Assembly: GCF_963583255.1 (NCBI RefSeq)
Contig: NC_084803.1
Coordinates: 2,067,688 to 2,131,687, forward strand
Length of the DNA: 64,000 nucleotides
Direction of reading: 5' to 3'
Origin: Pyrus communis
Taxonomy: Eukaryota; Streptophyta; Magnoliopsida; Rosales; Rosaceae
How positions within the stretch are numbered: position 1 is the stretch's first letter; each line of letters begins with the position of its first letter. This document shows, piece after piece, positions 48,592 to 60,919 of the stretch. The notes below the pieces were generated by a model that was not told the origin of the DNA, did not search any database, and saw only the letters and a list, made by a program, of their open reading frames with translations. The position numbers were made by a program, and so were the translations under genes.

Positions 48592-50782
48592 ATGGATCTG
48601 CGAGAAAGCATCATCAACCAAACCGACGTCGCACTGGGGCTGACGAAGAAGCTGCTTCAGACCGAAGGCAAGCAATCGAACCTTGTGTACTCGCCGCTGT
48701 CCATCCACGTGGTGCTGAGCCTGATCGCTTCCGGGTCAAAGGGTCCGACCCAGGACCAGCTGCTCTCGTTCCTCAAGTCAAAGTCCTCCGATCACCTCAA
48801 CTCCTTCGCCGCCGAGCTCGTATCCGTGATCTTCTCCGATGGGTCCCCCAGCGGCGGCCCCCAGCTGGCGTTTGCGAATGGGGTTTGGGTGGACAAGCCT
48901 CTCCCTCTCAAACCTTCTTTCAAACAGGTGGTGGACACTTCTTACAAGGCCGCTCTGGCCCAAGTCGATTTCCAGACCAATGTAAGCTCCCAAACCCTCT
49001 GTCCTGTCGTTTTGATTGTTTTTTCGATGCTGCTCATGATCAAAGTCCTCAATTTTTTCGATTTAATTAGAGATGTTTGTTCCTTTTTAGCTGCGAGTGT
49101 TGAACCTTAATTGTATGCCTGCTGATGCTCTTTGATTCTTGCTCCAGTTTGTAGCATTTCAACTAATTATTTCCTTTCAGTAATCATTACTGTTTGTGCT
49201 TGTGATTGTGCATACCTTAGCCGTTACGGGATCGTATCGTAGTTTTGTTGTACATTGCTGTTTGTAGTGGTAATTGGTTAAGAGAAAAGAGTCCAAAGGC
49301 CCTTGAGATCACACAGCTTCTGGTCCATCAGGTTCATATTTTTTTTTTTGGATCATCTTGGATTTATGATTGAGAATTGAGTTTTTTTCCGCATTTTCCC
49401 TTGAACTTGTACTCCACTGCCGATTTCCCTTTGAACATTTTGACTAAATTCTGTGCACGGCCTCACATTTCATGTACCAGTCTTACCGAATAACTAATCA
49501 CGATTGATGACCGGAATGTGACTATTTTGGATTGAAAATTTGGATGGAATGGGGGCAATCACAATGGTAGGGGAAAAATTGGCTATTTTATTAGTTCTAG
49601 AGAGAAATTGACCAAAATAAAAGCTTAGGGGAAAATCGTCTGTTGGGTACAGGTTCAGGGGGAAATTGGCTGAATACTCATGCGATTAATTATTGCGGTA
49701 AATTATTAAAATTCTGAATAGGGTAAAGTTTTTACGTTTCTCTAATTGGCGGGATTGGCAAGGAACATAGTCCTGCTGGTTACTGCTGAACAATCTATTA
49801 ATTCCAGTGTTTGTGTGTGTGTGTGTGTGTGTGTGAAGCATGATAGAATTAGAATGGTACATTTCCTAGAATTGCTTTGCCTTTGTTCTGCCTTTTCATG
49901 TAGTTGTTGTAGCTAATGTTCGTCACTAGGTTTTTAGTATTGAAGTAATATGTAGGCTGATATCATTGTTTTTCTAACTACTTGTAACGGTTGTTGGTGC
50001 TCAAGGCTGCTGAAGTGGCGTCGGGAGTGAATTCATGGGCTGAAAAGAAGACAAGCGGCCTTATCAAGGAGTTACTTCCTCCCGGGTCAGTTGACAGCTC
50101 AACCAGGCTCATATTTGCTAATGCATTATACTTCAAGGGAGCTTGGAATGAAAAGTTTGATGCATCGATTACAAAAGAGCATGACTTCCACCTTCTCGAT
50201 GGGAGCACAGTTAAGGCACCCTTCATGACCAGCAAGAAGAAGCAGTATGTAAGTGCCTATGACGGTTTCTCAGTCTTGGGGCTTCCTTACAAACAAGGTG
50301 AAGACAAGCGGCGCTTTTCCATGAACATCTTCCTTCCGGAGGCGAAAGATGGGCTGCCAGCTTTGGTTGACAAACTTGGTTCTGAGTCTGGCTTTTTGGA
50401 TCGCCATCTTCCCAAAAGACAAGTTGCAGTGGGCGACTTCAGAATCCCAAAGTTTAAGATCTCATTCGGGTTTGAAGCTTCCAATGTCCTTAAGGGTCTG
50501 GGACTGGTGCTGCCTTTCGATGGTGAAGGAGGTTTGACAGAGATGGTGGACTCGCCTGAGGGAAAGAACCTATACGTTTCCAGCATATTCCACAAGTCGT
50601 TCATCGAAGTGAATGAAGAAGGCACAGAAGCTGCAGCTGCTTCTGCCGGTGTTATACAACTAAGGAGTATTCCCATGACAGTTGACTTTGTGGCTGATCG
50701 TCCATTCCTCTTCCTGATCAGGGAAGAAATGACCGGAACAGTTCTGTTCATCGGGCACGTGCTCAACCCTCTTGCCGGCTGA
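48592..50782 (+). CDS. Serpin (serine/cysteine protease inhibitor, serpin-ZX/LRS type)
   Basis: A suicide-substrate protease inhibitor of 388 residues. Two exons, 48592-48981 and 50006-50782, separated by a 1024-base intron; this two-exon plan is usual for plant serpins. The start [20 protein letters not shown] is typical, and there is no signal peptide, fitting the cytosolic localisation of plant serpins. Family signatures include [35 protein letters not shown], the hinge [13 protein letters not shown] and C-terminal [12 protein letters not shown]...[12 protein letters not shown]. The intact small-residue hinge predicts an inhibitory serpin. The reactive centre reads I-Q-L-R-S, with Arg 350 as the likely P1 and Ser 351 as P1'. 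Arabidopsis Serpin1, with an LRG centre, targets papain-like proteases and metacaspase; a similar Arg-directed target is inferred. A GT microsatellite lies in the intron at 49812-49835. Confidence 0.95.
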
Positions 50783-53700
50783 GTGTTATATGATTATATC
50801 CCCTGTAAAAGACGTGTGTACGTAGAATAATACGAGACTTTAGTATTTCATATGTATGAGCATCGTATAAATGTGCTGTATTGTATAAGTACCTAATCAC
50901 CTGTACTTGCAGCAGTTGTTTCTCCCATGTGGCGATTGTTGTTCGTTCTGCCCCGGCTTTGTAGAAAGGTGGTGTTATTCACACTTTTTGTACTTTGTGC
51001 ATTTCTGTTAATTTTCGATTGTTGGATCAAATGAATTACAAGAAAATAAAAGAACAAAAATTATGTGGTGTGTGGAGGTAAAAAGTTTGCTGCAAGAATC
51101 TTAAAAAGTAACTGCGTTAGATTTTGCTCCAAGTCTTCCGTTAATCCCATGTACTTCATTTTTTTTTTTTCAAGGTCTCTTTTTATGTTTTCGTAATTCT
51201 TTCTCTACTCTTTTTCCCTTGAGTCTCCGTCTTATAATGACATCTTTTAATTGAAGTACAAATTTTCGGTTCACCTATCCAAATCACTCTTTGTGGAATT
51301 TTGATTTTGAATACTTGTTTTGTGCTGCTCATTCGTTTGACTAAAAGAGGTTTAATTCACTTCAATTTTGGTTTAGTGGTAACTACTAGTCCTAAGTTGA
51401 CAATTACAGTATCTTAGTTTCAGACAACTTCATTTGTGGGCACATGCCTCTAGTCCAAGATTCGTTTAGAATTTTCACAATTTCTATATCAAATCGCTTC
51501 AGAATTGTTATCAGTACCTTAAAAATAACAATTAACTACACATTTTCTTTTCTTTTCTTTTTAGATTTGCATAAAAAATCTTTGAAATTGTCGATAACAA
51601 CTTCCAAACTCTTTAACATAGCATCGGATGAGTATCCCTAACTGTAGCATGATATGTATACCGATGCTCTTTGCTCGAGACAATTTAGTGTATGAACAAT
51701 ATACTACGTGTTTTTGCGATCACACGCAAAAATTAAGACCATTTGTATAATACTTAAAGCCCATCTGCGGTCCCATCACATAGAAAGAAGACCTCATACA
51801 GTGGATTGTGGACAAGAAATTCTCTATTGACTTTAAATGGAGCCCATATAACAATAAAAAGAATTTTCCCCAACAATTGTCGCAATAGTAATCCAACTTT
51901 ATCATTCACGTAGAAATTTAAAATTCTTTTTTTGACACGTTGTTGATTTGAAATACTGGAAATCATTTTCAATAAATAGTTCTTGTTTGAGTCATTTTCG
52001 CATGATTTGAAAGTATTTATTTTGGTTTTCAGCTGCGATTACCAACGTAAGATACTTCGTATGTGAAAACATGGTTATCTTAAAGAGAAACGTTACCAAA
52101 ACTTTTTAAAATTAGAACTATCATCTCATATTTTTATATAATTTTCATATTAATATTATAAAACATAGCATCAAAAATAAAAAATAACAGAAATAAAAAA
52201 TTTTACTTTTAAGAATGGCTTCCTAACATTTCCCTACATTAAAAAAAGTAACTGGAGCACCTGCTGACCTCGTTCCAACGGACAGCGTGGGTTTCACGTG
52301 GCTGGCGCGAAATTTTAAACCGTTATATATTGTTAGTTATCTCTCTTGTGACGACTATCATCCCTTGCGATGCCGCAATGTCACATGCACCCATCGTTTG
52401 GTTTCAATATTACAATAGTGCCCCCGTGGAAGCACAATCTAATGCAATCGCTAAAAGGTGCTTAGAAGTGGGAAAATATTAAAAGGTAGGGTTTAGGATT
52501 GCTACCGAAACTGTTTTACCTAACAAACATATCTAGGAAAATAATTTTAGCTTGGTACTTTGAAAAGGAAATGATCCCACCTGGATCTATTTTATAGGAA
52601 TTTTAAGAATCTTCTCATTTTAGTCATTCATCGTGTATTGTACGATAAAAATTTATTTGATTTTTTTAATTTAAAATTAAATATAAATAGTATCTGACGA
52701 AAATTAGCTACACGATATACGATGAACGACTAGAATATAGGGATTTCTAAGATCCACACAAAGTAAATCTGAAGATGATCATCTTCCTTTTGAAAAGTAA
52801 CATATTAAAAACATGATAACTTTTGTTTATTATCGCATTTTCTTGTTAAATCTTCACTTAATTTCTTAATTTTCAAATTTAAGGGATGAGTCATCCTAAA
52901 CAACGTAAATATTTTTGGATATTTTTTTCTCGACTGATATTAATACTTTAATTTATTTATACTATAGGAATGAGAGAGTCTAAACTGATAAGGCAATGAG
53001 TACATTCCATCCTTTTAAAATTTTCAAATTAATATTTGAAAAACAAATTTGTTAGTTTGAATATTTACAAAAACAACTTCTTATTGTAAAAGAATGAGAT
53101 ATTTACATTATATATACAAGTGATACTAAAATATGATATTCTAATAGAATCTCGATGATATATGATCTTGAAATTTAATTATTTAAGCAACGTTTTGCAA
53201 ATGTTAATTTGAGAAAATTGTCTATAGTGTGAAAATATAAAGATTATTATGGCTGTCCCCATCTTTCACAAAACATCCATCCCAGACCACGTAACCAGAA
53301 AGAGAAATCCATCGAAAAAGGGAGGAAAACGAGAGGGAAATCCAGCTTTTGATCCGCGGAATTAAACCCATCTCTCCCCACCACAAAGGTCCCAGCTGAA
53401 AAGAAAAGAATGGCACAATCGTTATTATCGCAAAGTCAATGTCTAATTGTAGCAAATTCACGGTTTACTACGTTGCAAGTAAGTGGAAGTTCCTCGAAGA
53501 TTGCAGGAGACCCCATAAACAATTTAATGCTTATGCTCCTCAGAACACGACAATCAAAACGTTCTATCTTTGATTCGAAAGACAGGAACTTTCTCTTTCT
53601 TTGCATCCATTTAATTCAATATTTTTCGTACTGTCCTTTCCTTTGCTCGGTAGAAACCAATCTCAAGGGCTTATTTTTTGTTGAGAATTTAGTTCAACCC

Positions 53701-53837
53701 GATTTTTTTATATATTTATGGTGTCGGTGGTTTGTCAGAAGTGTTAGTGCTTCAACCGAGAAGAAGAAGCTTTTAGTATTCAGAAATTTAGAGAAAAGAA
53801 ACGGAAGTGGAAGAGTGAAGGAAAAGCAAATCAAAAG
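50783..53837. other. Spacer between serpin and transporter genes
   Basis: It comprises the serpin 3' UTR (to about 50960), unique AT-rich DNA, a family A MITE (52566-52790) and the transporter's promoter and leader. A 213-residue frame from 53410 overlaps the transporter's first exon in another frame and is rejected as a gene. Nothing else was identified. Confidence 0.55.
52566..52790. mobile_element. MITE family A copy
   Basis: GGAAATGATCCCACCTGGAT at the left and ATCTGAAGATGATCATCTTCC at the right are loosely inverted. The core has AAATATAAATAGTATCTGAC between CGTGTATTGTACG and CACGATATACG, as in the copy at 16941-17145. Confidence 0.7.
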
Positions 53838-53985
53838 ATGGGAGAAACTGCTCCGCCTCCTCCACCACAGGTGGTTGCTCCGCCGTCTCAGATGCCTCTT
53901 GGGGCGGCGAGGGGTCCTACTTGGACTCCAGCTGAGCAACTCCACCAGCTTCAGTATTGTATCCAGTCCAACCCCTCTTGGCGTT

Positions 53986-54027
<42 letters not shown>

Positions 54028-57000
54028 TTCTGGGTTTCTATATTTTTTTGAAATCCCGCAGGAAAAAGTTTATTAATCTTGTGTCTTTCTTGTGGGGTTG
54101 GTTTAAAAGTGCAAGCTTTTGGCACTGCTTTTTTATTTAGTTTACTAGTTTGCATGTCTTAATTTTTTTTTTCCTAATTCTGCAGATCGCTTTTACTAAT
54201 TTGGATTCGGTTCTCTAATATTGTGTTCGAATCTTTAAGTAGTTTAATTAGTTCAAATCAAATAATAAGCATATGTTTCACAAGAACCCTAACCAGTTCA
54301 GCTTATCCTGCAAGTTACAAGTAATTGATATCACTCGAAAATATTTAGGAAGTTTAAATGTGAATTTCCACGGTAAATCTTGATCTAATGCAACAAAATA
54401 GCTTCTAACGATCGAATTTTACAGCGGAAGCATTCGCACTCGCTTTTCAGCACTATATTGTGATGCTTGGATCCATAGTTATAATTGCCAGTAGTCTCGT
54501 GCCTCAGATGGGTGGGGATCATGTAAGTTATGTCCTCTATACCATAAAGTTTGTAACATACCGGTTAAGATTAGGGATCACACACGTAGCTTTGAATCCA
54601 TGATGTTAATGTTTGGATTTTGTTCTCCCTTTGATTAGGGTGATAAAGCCCGCGTGATTCAGACGATGCTGTTTATGTCAGCAATAAACACTTTGATTCA
54701 AACATTCCTTGGAACAAGGCTTCCAACGGTGATGACTGCGTCATTTGCTTTTACTCTGCCCGTGTTGTCAATCATCAATGATTACTCTGATCGGACTTTT
54801 AGAAGTGAACATGAGGTACATAAAGTTCGATACATGTTATTCAAAGAGTCGATCACATGAATTTACTTCTTAAATTGCTATAAGAAATTTCAGTTACAAA
54901 CTTTGGAGACGAAAATACATGGATGATGAATGTGTGTGATTGCAGAGGTTTGAGGTCACAATGAGAACGATTCAGGGATCTCTTATTGTATCTTCCTTCC
55001 TCAACATCTTCATTGGGTTTAGCAAGGCATGGGGGAACTTCACAAGGTACTAAATTATTATCTCAAGAGTGATACTTGAAGCCTCAACCTGAAGTTCTAT
55101 GTATTCTTTCTTTATCATTTTCTAACTGTCATGGCTTTTTTTTTCTCCTCTATGGCTCTATCAGATTTTTTAGTCCAATCGTCATCACGCCAGTGGTTTG
55201 TGTAGTCGGTCTTGGTCTTTTCGCACGTGGCTTTCCACTTGTAACGTCTCTAACAAAACAATCCATTTCTCTCATGTCAATCATAAGAATATTATCAAAA
55301 CACTTATCTTTCTTTTGTTGTACACAGCTCGCTAACTGTGTGGAGATTGGTCTGCCTATGCTGATCCTGCTCGTCATTACTCAACAGGTAAATTTTATCC
55401 GATCTGCCACTTTTTGTTCTTTGAATAAATGTTCTAAGTTTAACATGACAATATTGTTTGGGCAGTATTTGAGGCGCGCTCTTCCTAGAGCCCATCGCAT
55501 ACTTGAGAGGTTTGCTTTGCTTCTATGCATTGCGCTTGTATGGTCATTTGCTGCTGTCCTCACCGAGGCTGGTGCTTATAACAATGCTAAACAGCAGACT
55601 AAACAAAGTTGCCGTACAGATCGCTCTTTCCTTATATCATCTGCTCCTTGGTATGTAGTATGTCCAAATATTGAGGCTCTCTTCTTGCGTAATAAAGTTA
55701 ATAAATTCCCTTCAGAAAAACTATCCTTTTCATGACACATTGTTGTTGTTGTTTCAAATTAAGGATTAAATTCCCATACCCGTTTCAGTGGGGTGCACCC
55801 ATTTTCCGAGCGAGCCATGTATTTGGGATGATGGGAGCAGCAATTGTTACATCTGCGGAGGTCTAGTATCTATTATATACAATTTCTTATGCTCTTTTGA
55901 CTATTTCATAACTGATAATAGTATCTCAGATCTTTAACTTGGTTCAGTGTGTAGTTTTTGATTCATTGAATAATGTCTTTTCTTGCAGTCAACTGGAACA
56001 TATTTTGCAGCTGCGCGGCTTTCAGGTGCTACGCCCCCTCCAGCAAGTGTAGTGAGCCAGAGTATTGGCCTGCAGGTGCGATTGCAAATTGTCATGCCGC
56101 ATCTTTCTCCCTCTCTCCCCCTTGCCCTTCCCATATCTCAGTGAATGATTTAAAAGAGCGGGAAACAACCTCATATTTTAAAATAGTTAAATAATATGTG
56201 GTTGCATATGTTCAAATGCAGGGTGTTGGCATGCTGCTTGAAGGAATTTTTGGCGCTGCTGTTGGTAGCACCGCATCCGTGTAAGAAAGCCTTTTTGCTT
56301 GGCATATATGTTGATATTCCCTTTCGACAATTTTTCCAACGTCTTGCTAGCTACCAAAAATGTTGGATATCAACGGAAGAAAGTTTGCTAACAAAGAATA
56401 GGAATTCACTCATTTTTTGGAACGTGTTGCAGCGAAAATGTTGGCCTGCTTGGATTGACACACATAGGGAGCAGGAGAGTGGTGCAGATTTCAACTGGTT
56501 TCATGTTCTTCTTCGCTATATTTGGTCCGTTCTTTCCTTCTGTTTGACATGTCACACCATGGGGTTACCGCATTGTGTTTTGACAGTGTTAATTTTACGT
56601 CTTTCAGGGAAGTTTGGCGCATTCTTTGCGTCGATTCCTTTGCCAATATTTGCTGCCATGTACTGTGTTTTATTTGGAATTGTCGGTGAGTGATTCTATT
56701 ACCATTTCTAACATTCTTAGGATCATTTAATCACCAAAAGGGGCTCACATTTGTTTCCTCTTATCTGCAGCTGCTGTTGGGATCACATTCATTCAGTTTG
56801 CAAATAATAATTCCTTGAGAAACATCTATGTTTTGGGTCTTTCCCTGTTTCTTGGGATTTCAATACCTCAATATTTTGTCTCGAATACCAGCCCGAATGG
56901 TGTCGGGCCAGTTAAAACGGACGGTGGATGGGTACGTGTGTTTGGATTTGTTTACTTGTTTTATTGATGGTTTCGTTTATCTGAAATGCTACATCATTTT

Positions 57001-57233
57001 GATGGCTGCAGTTTGATGACATATTGAACACCATCTTCTCATCGAGCCCGACAGTGGCGATAATCGTGGGGACGCTGCTGGATAACACGCTTGACGCGAA
57101 GTATGCAGTTGACGACAGAGGACTTGCATGGTGGCGTCCCTTCCAGAGCAGGAAAGGAGATGCTAGAAATGAGGAATTTTATAGCCTACCTGTTAGGATA
57201 CGGGAGTACATCCCTACCAGATTTCTCTATTAA
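53838..57233 (+). CDS. Nucleobase-ascorbate transporter (NAT/NCS2 family)
   Basis: A membrane permease of 545 residues for purines, uracil or related compounds; substrate not predictable here. Fourteen exons: 53838-53982, 54425-54522, 54639-54815, 54946-55046, 55165-55240, 55328-55387, 55466-55650, 55764-55860, 55989-56075, 56222-56280, 56433-56524, 56608-56685, 56771-56931 and 57012-57233. All are GT-AG and the frame is continuous. The start MGETAPPPPPQVVAPPSQ is Pro-rich, as in plant NATs, and the first membrane segment has the conserved Gln-His (AFQHY, residues 57-58). The NAT signature reads ENVGLLGLTH (363-372), with His where the family usually has Arg or Lys. The C-terminus EEFYSLPVRIREYIPTRF fits the NAT5/6/7 group. 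A CT microsatellite (53989-54024) begins intron 1. A degraded second copy lies at 60920-63160. Confidence 0.93.
53989..54024. repeat. CT microsatellite at the start of transporter intron 1
   Basis: About 17 CT units start six bases after the exon 1 donor. The length is likely variable between individuals. Confidence 0.9.
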
Positions 57234-59351
57234 ATACAACAGAACATGGTCATAAACTATGAGCAGGTCTAATTTCTTGTTCTTTAACTGTTTATGTACA
57301 TGATGTGAGGGTTTGTTATTAATATATATAGAACTATGTATCCTAGAAGCCCAAAGGGCATGAGAAACCGACTTAAACAACAAAAACCCTTGACAAAAGG
57401 CCATTGCCTCTTCCCTTTGCCCCATAGTTGTTGATATAGTTGGAAAGGAAGAAAAATGAAAAGGGCATTTCCACTTTGAGGGGGAACCCCTAAATTTCAG
57501 CAAGCCTCCCTAATTATGTCACATACGCAGTGAGGTAGTGTCGTATCAAAATAAGGTGTCTTTAAAATGACGTGGTTAGACAACTCATTTGTGGTTTTTC
57601 TCCTCTTGAGAGTTGCTAGGGAAAGAACAGAGCTGTTGTGCACCTTCAACTCATAGTGAGGTACACTAAAGAAACTTTTCTGTCCCGGTGTCTCTGCGTA
57701 GAGAGAAAAGAGAGGACTACAATTGGTGATTAGCTTAACACAAGCAAAAAAGCCCACGCGATGCTGCGGGTTTACAACTGTGGTTACACATAATTACAAA
57801 CAATGTTTTCAATTCTACTACTACATATATATACAACCATACTCAAAATACTATTTACACATATACTAATCAGCATTTAAAACTATGTTAAATGGGGAGA
57901 GTTTTACATCGTCACCACCATTGGTGTTCTCTTCCTGTTTTCCTTTGCCCAGACATTGGAAAATCCAATTTTGAAGCCATTTTCTCACACTAAATAGCAA
58001 AAAAATTAAATTAAATTAACTTAAATTAAATTAAAAATTAGATAAATGAGTGCATTTAAACTAAAAAGAGTTGACAAAGGCATAATTGGAGAAAGAAAAG
58101 GTCTTTATATCAATAAAAATCCAAAGATGCTTCATAATTGGATTTGACAGAGGCATTCTCAGCAAGTAAAAAAACAGAGGTATTCCCAAACAGAAGATAC
58201 AATATACAATAAAAGGAAAATAACAACTGAGGAGGAAAAATAAAAACCAAAAAATAATAAAATTGTAAACCCCAGTACGAATCAAGCATTTCTATTTTTC
58301 AGGGTTTGAGGGCTTGAGTTTGTTTTCTAATTTGAAGCAAAGAATACTTGAATGAAATGCCAAATAAAAACTCCAAATTCTTACCTGATCACAAATCAAT
58401 GAGAGAGCTTTTGGAAAAAAAAGGGTCAGAAAGGATTTGGAGGTGGAATTTGCAAAGCCAAGACGATGTTGCAGTCAGGGTGTCGGCCGACGATCAAAAT
58501 TTCTTCTTGGGTTTTCCAATGGACGGCGAAGACGGGTTTGTAGTGCGGTGGCGGTGGGGATTTGTCGATTTGTCTACAAAAGCTTCTACCTCAAGCGTAT
58601 GAAAATTCCCCAAACCCATACACCCTTCCACAATCTTAGCAATCGATATAAATTTGAAAATAAAAATGGGGGAAATTAATAGATAATCAAATTTACTTGA
58701 GGAGATGAAGAGGGCAATTTTCGCTTACCTTCAATCGACAGGAATCTGTAAAACGTGGTGATGTACGAAATGGTGGTAGCGGCTGTGTGGTAAAAATTTG
58801 ATTCAGACTGAAGCAAGAACTAACCGGTGGAGGAGGAAAGGTTAACTGCAGCAAGAAGGAAAAGGTATGGACGTGTCTGTTTCGGACTAAAGCAAGAACT
58901 AAGCGGTGGAGGACAAACGAAACGGCGAGAAAAGAAGAGGTGCGTGTGGAAGCATCCAGACTTGGGAACAGTAAAGCGTGTGGATGAAAGGAAAAGCACC
59001 CTATCGTGTGGATGAAGAGGCAGGGGTATTAACGGGATTTTACTGTGCTGTTAAATTAAGTGGGCAATATGAGCTGCAAAAAGGGGGGCAATTACGTCTT
59101 TACACTGTGCTTATGAACAGTGTTTTTTCCGTTGCGCTTTGGTATATATAATTTTGGTATATTTCATTTGACCAAAACGCCCCCTTGTTTTCTTGGATGA
59201 TTGGCTCCCTCACGGGGCCTCACCAAATATGCAATGCCTATCGATCCCTTACCCAAAACAAAGACTTCCAAGTTCCAAGTCAATGGATAGGACAGCACAA
59301 CTACCATTCGATTTACTTTACTTGACTGACCAAAAAAAAAAAAAAAATTGA
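57234..59351. other. Transporter downstream spacer, copy 1, with a 1.4-kb insertion
   Basis: From 57234 to about 57718 the sequence is collinear with 63161-63870 (shared CTATGAGCAGGT, AGAAGCCCAAAG, ACACTAAAGAAACTTTT, CCGGTGTC). From about 57720 to 59160 it has no counterpart there; then 59165-59285 again matches 63890-64000 (TGATTGGCTCCCTCA, TATCGATCCCTTA, GACTTCCAAGT). The unmatched 1.4 kb has short frames (for example 58348-58602) without recognisable products and may be a mobile element. A 15-base poly-A run (59333-59347) precedes the NLR fragment. Confidence 0.65.
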
Positions 59352-60533
59352 TTGGCTTGGCAATTGGAATCGTCACATAACTCAATGTATGGTTTAACCA
59401 TTTCTACGATAGACTCAAATTTCATTTTGCAACTAAAATGTCTTAGGACATTAAATTTGCGTAAAAATGGCATAATTGAAGTCCCAAAGGAAATTGGTGA
59501 ATTGAAACATATGAGGCATATTGATTTGCCAAGGAATGATGGTTTGAAGATATTGCCGGACAGTATATGTGAGTTGTACAATTTGTATACCTTGCGCCTA
59601 TATTATTGCAGGTCACTTGAAAAACCACCAGATAACATGAGAAAGTTGATTAGCTTAAAGCACCTTTATGTTTTTGGCTGTGATATGCTGGAGTACTTGC
59701 CAAAAGGGATTCGGAGACTACAAAAATTGAGAACAATTGAAGTGTGTGTTGTGGTTTGTGATGAGGATGAGGACAAAGAAGCATTACAACTGGGAGATCT
59801 GAGAGGCTTGAACCTTGAGGGCCGTCTCAGCATAATATTAAAGGGGAATGTGAAAGATGAGAGTGAGCTTGAGAAAGCAAAATTGTGGCACATGAAGCAA
59901 CTCTTTCATCTCGGAATTAATTCTTACTATGTCCAATACAAGCAGACATCAAGCACCGTTGAAATACTGAATGTCTTACGACCGCACGAAAATCTGGAAT
60001 CTTTAAGCATTCGTGTGCATTCAGGCGCCACTTGCCCCAATTGGATGATGTCTTTGCACAACTTAAAAATCATCTTTCTATCTGGATGGAGTGAATGCAA
60101 GTTTTTGCCTCCTCTTGGGAAATTGCCATACCTTGCTAAACTGACTATAGTGCTAATGATGAAGGTGAAAAAGGTTGGTGCTGAATTTTTGGGAGTTGAC
60201 CGAGATGAAACGTCAGTGAAATCATCATCATACTCATTTTTCCCAAAGTTGAAAGAACTCGAAATTGCCTACATGGAAGCGTTGGAAGAGTGGGAAGTAG
60301 GCGTGGAAGGGTGGAACAAAGAGGATTCTGAAATCTCAATCATGCCATGCCTTTCCTCCTTAGAAGTTCGTGAGTGCCATCTCATAAAAACGCTGCCAGA
60401 CTTCCTTTGCAACACTCCACTGCAGGATCTTACCATTTACAAATGTTCGACGCTTTCTAAGCGTTGTGAACAAGGCAGTGGAGAAGAGTGGCCCAAGATT
60501 TCTCACATCCCAAACATCAAAATCAACATTTGA
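59352..60533 (+). pseudogene. NLR disease-resistance gene fragment: C-terminal leucine-rich repeats only
   Basis: An open frame whose first ATG is at 59385 encodes leucine-rich repeats: LKCLRTLNLRKNGIIEVPKE, then IGELKHMRHIDLPRND and ICELYNLYTLRLYYCRSLEK, through to a terminal LPDFLCNTPLQDLTIYKCST. The ending EEWPKISHIPNIKINI is typical of the C-terminus of RGA-type CC-NB-ARC-LRR proteins. The coiled coil, the P-loop NB-ARC domain and the first repeats are missing. A stop codon lies just upstream, followed by a poly-A run and spacer sequence shared with the neighbouring duplication, so this is a 5'-truncated copy. The remaining 1.2 kb has no stop, so truncation may be recent, or the fragment may be expressed. 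The 3' flank (AAGGACATGAGCAATGCGGA, donor near 60692) looks like a spliced NLR 3' UTR. Confidence 0.85.
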
Positions 60534-60919
60534 CTTCTCATGTAATTGAGCTCTATCTATCTTATTTACTCATTTATCTATGTATCAATTACAAATGCTA
60601 TCATCAGACTTAATTTGCTTATTTTTCTTCTTCAGAATTCATATGATCTTCAAAGGACATGAGCAATGCGGATCAAGTGGTGACTCGCGAGGTAGGCATA
60701 TATTTTAATCTCTTTGGAAAGGTGATTTTCTTCTTTTATATATATCAAATTAGTAATGATTATTTAACTTCTCATGCACATGTTACTGATTTATGATGCG
60801 CTTTAGGTAATTATTCATCTGCACGTACCGAATTCGATATCAAGTTTGCACGGCACACGGATTTGCTTATCTCAGTTGCTCAAGTTTTCGCAGAGCGGAT
60901 GGGAACCAAATTAAGGAGC
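60534..60919. other. NLR 3' flank up to the second transporter copy
   Basis: Probable 3' UTR of the NLR fragment with a donor-like GCGAG|GTAGGC near 60692. Transporter similarity begins abruptly at about 60920, which marks the duplication junction. No separate gene is seen. Confidence 0.5.

Noticed and set aside
53410..54051. A 213-residue + strand frame before and across transporter exon 1
   Set aside because: It overlaps the transporter's first exon in another frame, ends in low-complexity Ser-Leu from the CT microsatellite, and resembles no known protein.
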